A stretch of DNA of 6,201 bases, taken from Chloroflexota bacterium. GTDB taxonomy: Bacteria; Chloroflexota; Anaerolineae; Anaerolineales; Villigracilaceae. A program made the translations under genes and the position numbers. The notes beneath the pieces are model-generated. The model ran no database searches. It was given only the letters and a program-made list of their open reading frames with translations, and had not been told where the DNA came from. The DNA is taken from contig JAJYOH010000377.1 in assembly GCA_021796315.1 (NCBI GenBank), forward strand, positions 1 to 6,201. Reading direction: 5' to 3'. Shown in pieces: positions 1 to 5,892 of this stretch (the first letter of the stretch is position 1; each line of letters opens with the position of its first letter).

Positions 1-751
1 AGATGTTGGTCAAGGCATCGGCATAACCTTGGGCGCGCAAAGCCTGGGCCTGACGTTCGCCTTCGGCGGCCAAAATGGCGGATTGCTTCTGGCCTTCCGC
101 ACGCAAAATGGCGGACTGCTTTTCGCCTTCCGCAACGTTAATGGCGGCTTCGCGCGTACCGGTCGACTCGGTCACGACCGCGCGGCGGATACGTTCTGCG
201 GTCATCTGACGGTTCATCGCTTCCTGAACATCCTTGGGCGGAATGATCTCGCGGATTTCAACATTGGTGACTTTCACACCCCAACGCTCCGTGATCTCAT
301 CGAGACGGGTGCGAAGCATGGTGTTGATGTGTTCGCGCTCCGAAAGCACATCATCCAGCGGGATACCGCCGATGACCGCGCGCAAAGTGGTGGCGGCGAT
401 GCCAGCCGCAGACAACTCAAAGTTCTGAACTGCCAGCACCGACTGTCCCGGATCGAGCACCTTGTAATACCACAGGAAGTCAATTGAGATGGGTGCGTTA
501 TCTTTTGTAATTGAAACCTGATGTGGCACTTCGCGGATCTGCTCACGCAGATCGACCATTTTAGGAATATCCACGAAGGGGATCAGCAAAACGATGCCGG
601 GGCCTTTGGGCTGGGGCAACACGCGTCCCAGTCGGAAGACCACCAGGCGCTGATATTCAGGCACGATCCGAATGGCATTGGCCAAAAAAATTACAGCCAC
701 TACCACGACCGCGCCGATCAAACAAAATGTAGATGTAATCGCTGCGTTCAT
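1..751 (-). CDS. Paraslipin-type SPFH/band 7 membrane protein (C-terminus beyond window)
   Basis: My translation of the minus strand gives 250 uninterrupted codons from the ATG at 749-751, running off the left edge. The protein begins with one hydrophobic anchor (about residues 9-26). An SPFH/band 7 domain follows, opening with IRIVPEYQRLVVFRLGR (27-43), and includes the typical PKGPGIVLLIPFVD and SITKDN stretches. From about residue 180 it becomes a charged, Ala/Glu-rich helix with 11-residue repeats, as in paraslipins such as QmcA and stomatin-like protein 2. Family members oligomerise on the inner face of the membrane and scaffold microdomains or quality-control complexes; they have no known enzymatic reaction. 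A strong AAAGGAG site lies 7 bases before the ATG. The gene follows an NfeD gene by 19 bases, the standard partner arrangement, so one operon is likely. Family assignment is firm; the exact subfamily (slipin versus paraslipin) is less so because the end is missing. Confidence 0.93.
   Translation of the reverse strand, partial: MNAAITSTFCLIGAVVVVAVIFLANAIRIVPEYQRLVVFRLGRVLPQPKGPGIVLLIPFVDIPKMVDLREQIREVPHQVSITKDNAPISIDFLWYYKVLDPGQSVLAVQNFELSAAGIAATTLRAVIGGIPLDDVLSEREHINTMLRTRLDEITERWGVKVTNVEIREIIPPKDVQEAMNRQMTAERIRRAVVTESTGTREAAINVAEGEKQSAILRAEGQKQSAILAAEGERQAQALRAQGYADALTNI
59..157 (-). repeat. In-frame 33-base repeats encoding 11-residue coiled-coil units
   Basis: Inside the paraslipin gene, adjacent 33-base units at 59-91 and 92-124 match at 26 of 33 bases, and a weaker copy follows at 125-157. 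On the protein they form hendecads: EGEKQSAILRA (208-218), EGQKQSAILAA (219-229) and EGERQAQALRA (230-240), with a degenerate TGTREAAINVA before them (197-207). Eleven-residue periodicity is typical of the long helix after the SPFH domain, so this is protein architecture rather than a mobile repeat. The phase drawn here is somewhat arbitrary. Confidence 0.8.
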
Positions 752-770
752 TCAATATCTCCTTTTGAAA

Positions 771-1370
771 TTATTTGGTTGTTTCCAAACTTTCAATAAC
801 CAAAACAAAACCTTCACGACCTATAACCCGGATCGGGCTTCCTGCTGACACCACCTTTTCACTGCGGGCACTCCATAACTCTCCAGCCACCTGGACGGAG
901 CCATCCTGCGAAACACTCGTCTTGGACTCTCCAACCATACCCATCAATGTGGCGAGATCATGCGATGGCTGTCTTTGCAAAACCTGAATTACCTTGCGAA
1001 TTGCAACCCACAGATAGCCCGCGTACAAAAGCGAAACGATCACTGCCAGGATCGGATTAACAGACGGTTTTCCTCCTTCGGTGAAGAAAAATACCGAGCC
1101 GATCACCAATCCCAAAATGGATAAAACGAGAAACGCCTCCCGCTTTGGCCGGCGAATAGCATACAGAAAAGGCGCGAGGCTCAAGAGAAGAATGACCAAT
1201 GCCCACCCGTTGAAGGAAATGTTATAAACTGCGTAACCGGCCAGCACAAGACAAAATAGAGCGCCGACCTCCAGAATTCCGCTCCCTGGCGTAACAATGG
1301 CGAGCAATGTCAGCAACGTCCCTGAAACGAGCAGCAAGTAGGCAAGGTTCGGATTGAGCAGAATGTCCAT
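771..1370 (-). CDS. nfeD: NfeD-family membrane protein, short form without protease domain
   Basis: A 199-residue protein with about five hydrophobic segments (roughly 10-26, 33-50, 56-72, 79-96, 106-123) and a soluble C-terminal OB-fold-like domain (about 142-196). The OB-fold shows the NfeD pattern: MGMVGESKT, then GSVQVAGELWSARS, then AGSPIRVIGREGFVLVIE. The N-terminal NPNLAYLLL...TPGSGILEVG stretch is also typical, and a basic RRPKR patch (73-77) fits a cytoplasmic loop. The ClpP-like serine protease domain of long NfeD proteins is absent, so this is the NfeD1b/YuaF-like short form and should not be a protease. Family members work with the neighbouring slipin in membrane organisation; the molecular role is poorly defined. 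The ATG is preceded by AAGGAAAG at good spacing. It is first in the minus-strand unit and divergent from wecC. Confidence 0.9.
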   Translation of the reverse strand: MDILLNPNLAYLLLVSGTLLTLLAIVTPGSGILEVGALFCLVLAGYAVYNISFNGWALVILLLSLAPFLYAIRRPKREAFLVLSILGLVIGSVFFFTEGGKPSVNPILAVIVSLLYAGYLWVAIRKVIQVLQRQPSHDLATLMGMVGESKTSVSQDGSVQVAGELWSARSEKVVSAGSPIRVIGREGFVLVIESLETTK

Positions 1371-1393
1371 TCTTTCCTTCTTTACACAAAATG

Positions 1394-1399
1394 ATTATA
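1394..1399 (-). promoter_or_regulatory. Candidate -10 box for nfeD-paraslipin
   Basis: The minus strand reads TATAAT here, 24 bases before the nfeD ATG, which would give a very short leader. No convincing TTGACA-like element lies 16-18 bases upstream (the best placed hexamer is TATGTC), so this rests on the perfect -10 hexamer and its position. Confidence 0.5.
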
Positions 1400-1451
1400 C
1401 AACAACTCTCACTACAGACATACGTGATAAAAGATGGATGGTTGTGCGGTG

Positions 1452-1457
1452 TATAAT
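1452..1457 (+). promoter_or_regulatory. Candidate -10 box for wecC-wecB
   Basis: A perfect TATAAT lies 29 bases before the wecC start, preceded by GTG but not by a properly spaced extended -10 TGn. The expected -35 position (around 1429-1434) reads AAAAGA, a poor match. With the minus-strand box 52 bases away, the 116-base intergenic region looks like a back-to-back divergent promoter pair, possibly needing an activator because both -35 elements are weak. Confidence 0.5.
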
Positions 1458-1475
1458 GATGGCGATTTTCCCCTT

Positions 1476-1481
1476 AAGGAG
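1476..1481 (+). promoter_or_regulatory. Ribosome binding site fixing the GTG start of wecC
   Basis: AAGGAG sits five bases before GTG at 1487. It supports this start over later codons, and the encoded N-terminus MKFNKICVLGLGYIG aligns with the beginning of WecC proteins. Confidence 0.8.
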
Positions 1482-1486
1482 CTTGA

Positions 1487-2788
1487 GTGAAATTCAACAA
1501 AATTTGTGTCCTCGGCTTGGGTTATATCGGCCTGCCAACCGCTTCGACATTTGCCACGCGCGGCGTCAAAGCGCTGGGCGTGGATATAAATGAAAACATC
1601 GTCGAAACCTTGCAACGCGGCGATATTCACATTCACGAACCGGGACTGCGCGATACCGTCAGGGCCGCGCTGGCTTCTGGAAACTTCAACGTTTCCACCC
1701 AACCCGAAGAAGCCGACGCCTTCCTGATCGCCGTCCCCACGCCCTTCCTCGAAAATCAATTCGGCGAATACAACGGACAAAAATATAAACTGGCCGATAT
1801 GCGCGCGGTGGCCTCCGCGGCCGAAGCCATCCTCCCATTTTTGCGGAGGGGGAATCTCGTGGTGCTCGAATCGACCTCGCCTCCGCGCACGACTCTTGAA
1901 CTGATCGCTCCGATTCTCGCTCGTTCGGGACTTGAGGCCGGGCGCGACTTTCATCTGGCTTATTCGCCCGAACGCGTCTTGCCCGGACAAATTTTGCGCG
2001 AGCTGATCGAGAACGCGCGCGTCATCGGCGGTGTGACTCCCGAATCCGCACAGGCTGGCGCAGATTTATATTCGATCTTCGTCAAGGGCGAGATCGTCAA
2101 AACCGATGCGACCACCGCCGAAATGGTCAAGCTGATGGAAAACACTTACCGCGATGTTAACATCGCCATTGCCAACGAGTTCGCGCGCCTCGCCGATAAG
2201 TTCGGCGTGGATGTGTGGAAAGCCATCGGCATCGCCAACCGTCACCCGCGTGTGAAGATTCTCAGCCCCGGCCCCGGCGTTGGCGGACATTGCATCAGCG
2301 TAGACCCGTGGTTCTTGGTCGAGACCGCGCCGGAGTTAACTCCGTTGATTTATAACTCGCGTCAAGTCAACGACGCGCAACCGCATTTTGTTGTGGATCT
2401 GGTCAAGCGCGCGCTCGGCGATTTGAAAGGAAAAAGAATCGCCGCGCTCGGTTTGGCTTATAAGCCAGATGTTGATGATCTGCGCGAAAGTCCCGCCGCT
2501 GAAGTTGTGCATTTGCTTCAAGAAGAAGGCGCGCAGGTCAAAACATTTGAGCCGTTCAAATTGGAAGGCCTGCCCGGCATGGACATGGCGAAGAATCTTG
2601 AAGATGCGCTCAAAGGCGCAGATGCGATCCTGCTGCTCGTGCGGCACACGGAATTCGTTTCGCTGAGTCCGCTCAAGGTCCGGGAGATGACGCGGGCGCG
2701 CGTTGTCGTGGATACGGTCAATGCGTGGAATCTGAATGAATGGATAAAGTCTGATTTTTCTGTCTCAAGATTGGGAGTTGGTAAGTGA
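1487..2788 (+). CDS. wecC: UDP-N-acetyl-D-mannosamine dehydrogenase
   Basis: Predicted to oxidise UDP-ManNAc to UDP-ManNAcA with two NAD+, in the cytoplasm, supplying a uronic acid for surface polysaccharide. The 433 residues are close to the roughly 420 of E. coli WecC. The N-terminal Rossmann domain starts with GLGYIG (10-15) and an acidic VDIN strand end. LESTS (127-131), SPERVLPGQ and KLMEN (Lys215, Asn219) are the conserved UDP-sugar dehydrogenase elements. The catalytic cysteine is Cys269 in GGHCISVDPWF. The preceding ANRHPRVKILSPGPG and the VDPWF ending are characteristic of WecC rather than of UDP-glucose dehydrogenase. The C-terminal UDP-binding domain contains LGLAYKPDVDDLRESPA. The start is GTG with AAGGAG upstream. 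The stop overlaps the wecB start by four bases (GTGA), implying translational coupling. Related dehydrogenases acting on UDP-GlcNAc are a less likely alternative, given the adjacent epimerase. Confidence 0.93.
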   Translation: MKFNKICVLGLGYIGLPTASTFATRGVKALGVDINENIVETLQRGDIHIHEPGLRDTVRAALASGNFNVSTQPEEADAFLIAVPTPFLENQFGEYNGQKYKLADMRAVASAAEAILPFLRRGNLVVLESTSPPRTTLELIAPILARSGLEAGRDFHLAYSPERVLPGQILRELIENARVIGGVTPESAQAGADLYSIFVKGEIVKTDATTAEMVKLMENTYRDVNIAIANEFARLADKFGVDVWKAIGIANRHPRVKILSPGPGVGGHCISVDPWFLVETAPELTPLIYNSRQVNDAQPHFVVDLVKRALGDLKGKRIAALGLAYKPDVDDLRESPAAEVVHLLQEEGAQVKTFEPFKLEGLPGMDMAKNLEDALKGADAILLLVRHTEFVSLSPLKVREMTRARVVVDTVNAWNLNEWIKSDFSVSRLGVGK

Positions 2789-3909
2789 TCAAAGTTCTTT
2801 CAGTTTTTGGCACGCGGCCCGAAGCGGTGAAGATGGCGCCAGTGGTGAGACAATTGAGTCAGACGCCGGAGATCGAAGCGCGCGTGTGCGTTACCGCGCA
2901 GCACAGGCAAATGCTCGATCAGGTTTTGGGTTTATTTCAAATCAAGCCCGATTACGACTTGGATTTGATGCGCGAGGATCAATCATTACCTGAATTAAGC
3001 GCCGCAATTTTCACCAGCCTTGACCCAGTGCTGACTGATTTCAAACCCGATTGGGTTTTGGCGCAGGGTGATACAACAACAGTCGCCATCACAGCCTTGC
3101 TTTCATATTATCGCCGAATCCGCGTTGGACACGTTGAAGCCGGATTGCGGACTCACGACAAATGGCAGCCATTCCCCGAAGAGATCAATCGCCGCGTGGC
3201 AGGCGTGGCCGCCGATTTGCACTTCGCGCCAACGGATTGGGCGCGGCAAAATTTGTTGCGCGAGGGTGTTGACGATAAGATCATCGCGGTCACAGGCAAC
3301 CCGGTCATTGACGCGTTGCAATTTGTGGCGAAGCAAGAGGAGCCGGAGGAAGTCACGCGCTGGATGGAGAAATTAGAAATTGGAAATCGTGGAACGCAGA
3401 AGAAATTGATCCTCGTTACGGCACATCGCCGCGAAAATTTTGGCGAACCAATGGAAAATATTTGCCTGGCGTTGAAAGAGATCGTTTCACGCGGCGGTGT
3501 GGAGATCGTCTACCCCGTGCATCTTAATCCAAATGTACAAGAACCCGTCAATCGGATATTGAGAGACACGGCGCATGTCACCCTTCTGCCGCCGCTGGAC
3601 TATCTGCCTCTTGTTCATCTGATGAAACGAGCCACGCTGATCCTGACGGATTCAGGCGGCATTCAGGAGGAAGCTCCGGCATTCGGCAAACCGGTTCTGG
3701 TTTTACGTGAAGTCACGGAACGCCCGGAGGGGATTCAGGCGGGGACATTGAAGCTCGTCGGAACGGATACCCGCCGCATCGTCGAGGCAGCGACGCGGCT
3801 GCTGGAGGATGAGTCCGCTTATGCGGAAATGTCAAAAGCGTCCAATCCATTTGGCGACGGACACGCCGCGCAAAAGATCGTGCAGGCCCTTTTGGATTTC
3901 CAGATCTGA
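2785..3909 (+). CDS. wecB: UDP-N-acetylglucosamine 2-epimerase, non-hydrolysing
   Basis: Interconverts UDP-GlcNAc and UDP-ManNAc in the cytoplasm, feeding WecC encoded just upstream. The 374-residue length is standard, and the fold is the GT-B-like two-domain type. Visible family motifs are FGTRPEAVKMAP (8-19), TAQHRQMLD, GDTTT (95-99), GHVEAGLRT (115-123), PFPEEINRR (129-137), GNPVIDAL, TAHRRENFG, PVHLNPNV and LTDSGGIQEEAPAFGKPVLVLR. Asp96, Glu118, Glu132 and His214 correspond, each offset by one, to the E. coli WecB active-site residues Asp95, Glu117, Glu131 and His213, so the enzyme looks intact. Tyr/Arg/Glu residues of the TERPEGIQAGT region complete the UDP site. The start is GTG inside the GTGA overlap with wecC, with GGGAG seven bases before it. 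No transferase or flippase gene follows. Hydrolysing 2-epimerases (NeuC type) are unlikely given the motif agreement. Confidence 0.94.
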   Translation: MIKVLSVFGTRPEAVKMAPVVRQLSQTPEIEARVCVTAQHRQMLDQVLGLFQIKPDYDLDLMREDQSLPELSAAIFTSLDPVLTDFKPDWVLAQGDTTTVAITALLSYYRRIRVGHVEAGLRTHDKWQPFPEEINRRVAGVAADLHFAPTDWARQNLLREGVDDKIIAVTGNPVIDALQFVAKQEEPEEVTRWMEKLEIGNRGTQKKLILVTAHRRENFGEPMENICLALKEIVSRGGVEIVYPVHLNPNVQEPVNRILRDTAHVTLLPPLDYLPLVHLMKRATLILTDSGGIQEEAPAFGKPVLVLREVTERPEGIQAGTLKLVGTDTRRIVEAATRLLEDESAYAEMSKASNPFGDGHAAQKIVQALLDFQI

Positions 3910-4126
3910 AAAATTTATTCACCACATTTGGCAAGTGTGCCGCAAGGCATCGGCGCACGGACAAGAATCTGCGCTTCGCACCGGCTCCAGGCGGACACCT
4001 CAACCCAAATATTTCTCTCAACTACAGCAATAATTCGCGCCCCGCGTCCAGCGCGACATAATATCAGCCCAAATTATGCCGTACGATTTTCCATGTAAGC
4101 AAATAATTAACATTCCACCCCTTTCA
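3910..4126 (+). other. Gene-free region between wecB and the tRNA promoter
   Basis: I see no supported gene here: the open frames lack ribosome binding sites and recognisable protein sequence. The only structure is a hairpin with 8-base arms at 3935-3942 and 3951-3958 (GTGTGCCG / CGGCGCAC, one G-U pair, 8-base loop). It lies 26 bases after the wecB stop but has no T-run on the plus strand, so it is at best a non-canonical terminator or a 3'-end stabilising stem. A small TGCG-CTT-CGCA stem lies at 3970-3980. The right half (about 4040-4126) is A/T-richer, as expected upstream of a strong promoter. Confidence 0.5.
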
Positions 4127-4155
4127 TTGACGCACCCCCTCCCGTGCTTTATAAT
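4127..4155 (+). promoter_or_regulatory. Strong sigma70-type promoter for tRNA-Leu (and probably tig-clpP)
   Basis: TTGACG (4127-4132) and TATAAT (4150-4155) are separated by exactly 17 bases, 11 of 12 consensus positions. Transcription would start near 4162, giving a tRNA precursor leader of about 40 bases. It is by far the best promoter in the window, matching a stable-RNA gene. No other promoter is apparent before tig. Confidence 0.85.
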
Positions 4156-4201
4156 TTCGCCGCATTCGTTCCACCTGTACCCGGATTTACACAGGCAGAT
4201 T

Positions 4202-4283
4202 GGGGACGTGCTGGAACTGGCAGACAGGCATGACTTAGGATCATGTGCCGCAAGGCGTGAGGGTTCGACCCCCTCCGTCCCCA
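4202..4283 (+). tRNA. tRNA-Leu, anticodon UAG
   Basis: An 82-nucleotide class II tRNA folds cleanly by eye. The acceptor stem is GGGGACG (4202-4208) with CGTCCCC (4276-4282), seven perfect pairs. The D stem is CTG/CAG with the loop GG at 4219-4220. The anticodon stem is CATGA (4229-4233) with TCATG (4241-4245), and the loop CTTAGGA carries TAG at 4236-4238, which reads CUA and, by wobble, other CUN codons. The long variable arm GCC-GCAA-GGC (4247-4256) and discriminator A (4283) identify leucine. The T arm is GAGGG-TTCGACC-CCCTC (4259-4275). The 3' CCA is not encoded (the next bases are CTA), so CCA-adding enzyme must supply it. A strong promoter lies about 47 bases upstream. Confidence 0.97.
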
Positions 4284-4298
4284 CTATTTCAAAAAGGA

Positions 4299-4329
4299 GA
4301 CCCCAAAGGTCTTCAAGACCTTTAGGGTC
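4299..4329. repeat. 31-base near-perfect palindrome in the tRNA-tig leader
   Basis: The arms GACCCCAAAGGTCTT (4299-4313) and AAGACCTTTAGGGTC (4315-4329) are complementary except for one C-A mismatch, around a single central C. In RNA this would be a 13-bp stem with one mismatch and a TTCAA loop. On the plus strand no T-run follows, so it is not a standard terminator for the tRNA. On the minus strand it is followed by a C-plus-five-T stretch and could stop antisense transcription. It ends five bases before the tig ribosome binding site. It could be a dispersed REP-like element, a leader regulatory stem or a processing signal; the window alone cannot decide. Confidence 0.75.
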
Positions 4330-4334
4330 TAAAC

Positions 4335-4338
4335 GGAG
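4335..4338 (+). promoter_or_regulatory. Ribosome binding site supporting the TTG start of tig
   Basis: GGAG lies six bases before TTG at 4345. An in-frame TAA at 4330-4332 excludes any upstream start, and the first in-frame ATG lies far inside the ribosome-binding domain. TTG is therefore the only start that preserves a full trigger factor N-terminus. Confidence 0.8.
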
Positions 4339-4344
4339 AATAAG

Positions 4345-5886
4345 TTGAAATTCGAAAAGACCGTACAAGAAGATCACCAGGCAAAAGTCGTTGTCGAGGT
4401 GGAGCTTGATCGCCTCGAGGCAGCCAAACGCCGCGCCGCGCGTAAGATTTCTGAGCAGGGCAAGATTCCTGGCTTCCGGCCTGGTAAAGCTCCATATGAG
4501 GTGATCCGCCGTCACTACAGTGATGCAGCCATTTACGAACGTGCAGTTGAACTTCTGGTGGATGAAACCTATCCCCTCATGTTGAAAGAGGCCGCTATCA
4601 AACCTGCCGCAGCGGGCACATTGGAAAATGTCGAGGGCACCGAGACTCCCAAGTTCACCTTCCTCGTCCCGCTTCTCCCTGAAGTAGACTTGGGCGCTTA
4701 TGATGAAATCCGTCAGGCGTATGAGTTCGAGACGCCCGGCGAAGAAAAATTGGAACAGGCCATCGACGAGTTACAGCAGATGTACAGCACCACTGAAACC
4801 GTCGAGCGCGAAGCCCAGGAAGGCGACTACATCCTTGCTGATCTAAAATCGGAAAGAGAATCCCTGACGCGTACCGGATTTGCGACCATGATTCGCAAGG
4901 AAGACCGCGACACGGAATTCCCCTTCCCCGGCTTTGCGCGTCAACTTCTGGGACTGAAAGCGGGTGAGGCCAAAACGATCAGCCACGAATTCCCGAAAGA
5001 TTTCTCGGACGAGACTCTCGCAGGCCAGGCGGTTGAAATGGAAGTCACCGTCAAGACCGTGCGCAGCGTGACTTTGCCTGAATTGAACGATGATTTTGCC
5101 AAAACGGTCGGACAATACGAATCGTTCGACGCGCTCAAGGAAGCTTTGAAGAAAGATGTCGAAGAACGCGCCCGCGCCGATTATGATGATGAGTATTTCG
5201 CCAAGCTGATCGACGCGATCAAGGAAGGCGCGACCATCAAGTACGCGGCGCATACACTCAACCACGAAGCCGAGCATGTCGTGGACGATCTGCGTCAGCG
5301 TTTGTCTCAGCAGGGTCTCGATCTTGAGACGTATTACAAGATGCGTAACACAGATGCCGCTAAATTCTTTGAAGAAGAAGCCAAGCCGGTCGCGCAAAAG
5401 CGTCTCGAGCGTTCGCTCATCATGGATGAAATCTCGCGCCTGCAAAATATCGAGGCAGACAAAGACGCCCTCGATGCAGAATTCAATAACACCTTGATGA
5501 GCCTGCAAATGCAGGGCGTGGACTTGAACAACGTCAAGGGCGGAAGGAAAGGTCAGCAACAAATAGCGGAAGCAGTTGTTATGGAATCTGCCAACCGCGT
5601 GCTCACCCTCCGCACGCTTGACAGGTTGAAAGCCATCGCAACCGGCGAATTCAAAGTTGAGAAAAAGGCCAAGGTTGAAGAATTAATGGAAGAGGCCGGG
5701 GTTAAATCGAAGCCCAGGAAGACAGAAGCCGCCAAGGTATCCAGGAAAGAAGCGGGCGCTTCGTCCGCAAAAACGAAGGCGCCTACAAGGACCGCAAGTA
5801 AGACCACGAAGTCCGGCGCGTCCGCAACGAAGAAACCAAGTGCTGGAAGTAAATCAACGGCAAAAAAGTCGTCCAGCAAGAAATGA
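4345..5886 (+). CDS. tig: Trigger factor, ribosome-associated chaperone with long basic tail
   Basis: A cytoplasmic chaperone that docks at the ribosomal exit tunnel and shields nascent chains. The N-terminal domain (about 1-150) contains the ribosome-docking signature GFRPGKAP at 43-50, the same position as in E. coli. A PPIase/FKBP-like domain (about 158-243) retains FPGFARQLLGLKAGE but is diverged around its usual active-site region, so isomerase activity is doubtful. The C-terminal helical substrate-binding domain runs from LPELNDDF (244) to about 445. The protein is 513 residues against 432 in E. coli. The excess is mostly a 61-residue tail (453-513) of Lys, Ala, Ser and Thr with 16 Lys, 3 Arg and only 2 Glu, resembling histone H1-like tails. 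The start is TTG with GGAG upstream. It lies downstream of tRNA-Leu without a visible promoter of its own and six bases before clpP, the usual tig-clpP order. Confidence 0.96.
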   Translation: MKFEKTVQEDHQAKVVVEVELDRLEAAKRRAARKISEQGKIPGFRPGKAPYEVIRRHYSDAAIYERAVELLVDETYPLMLKEAAIKPAAAGTLENVEGTETPKFTFLVPLLPEVDLGAYDEIRQAYEFETPGEEKLEQAIDELQQMYSTTETVEREAQEGDYILADLKSERESLTRTGFATMIRKEDRDTEFPFPGFARQLLGLKAGEAKTISHEFPKDFSDETLAGQAVEMEVTVKTVRSVTLPELNDDFAKTVGQYESFDALKEALKKDVEERARADYDDEYFAKLIDAIKEGATIKYAAHTLNHEAEHVVDDLRQRLSQQGLDLETYYKMRNTDAAKFFEEEAKPVAQKRLERSLIMDEISRLQNIEADKDALDAEFNNTLMSLQMQGVDLNNVKGGRKGQQQIAEAVVMESANRVLTLRTLDRLKAIATGEFKVEKKAKVEELMEEAGVKSKPRKTEAAKVSRKEAGASSAKTKAPTRTASKTTKSGASATKKPSAGSKSTAKKSSSKK

Positions 5887-5892
5887 GAGACT

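Noticed and set aside
29..487. 152-codon plus-strand open frame with Gly-Gly repeats
   Set aside because: It is the antisense of the paraslipin gene; its apparent GGQNGG repeats simply mirror the hendecad repeats, and it has no ribosome binding site or family resemblance.
1412..1990. 192-codon minus-strand open frame across the intergenic region and wecC
   Set aside because: It is antisense to a clear wecC and its start would ignore the evident promoters; the protein has no recognisable motifs.
3935..3958. Hairpin after wecB as a rho-independent terminator
   Set aside because: The stem is plausible, but no T-run follows on the plus strand; I kept it only as a note in the gene-free region.
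4202..4283. tRNA-Leu as an attachment site for an integrated element
   Set aside because: No integrase, no duplicated tRNA 3' end and no foreign-looking genes are present; the flanks are housekeeping genes.
4284..4344. Palindrome as an intrinsic terminator separating tRNA-Leu from tig
   Set aside because: The stem is followed by TAAACGGAG on the plus strand rather than a U-tract, so the canonical form is missing.
4076..4348. 90-codon plus-strand open frame ending at the tig start
   Set aside because: It reads straight through the promoter and the tRNA-Leu gene and has no Shine-Dalgarno; a chance frame.
4018..4515. 165-codon minus-strand open frame spanning the tRNA and tig start
   Set aside because: It runs antisense through a well-folded tRNA gene and the trigger factor N-terminus, with no ribosome binding site seen.
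4843..5562. 239-codon minus-strand open frame inside tig
   Set aside because: It is a long antisense shadow of trigger factor, a common effect of its codon usage; the translation resembles no family I know.
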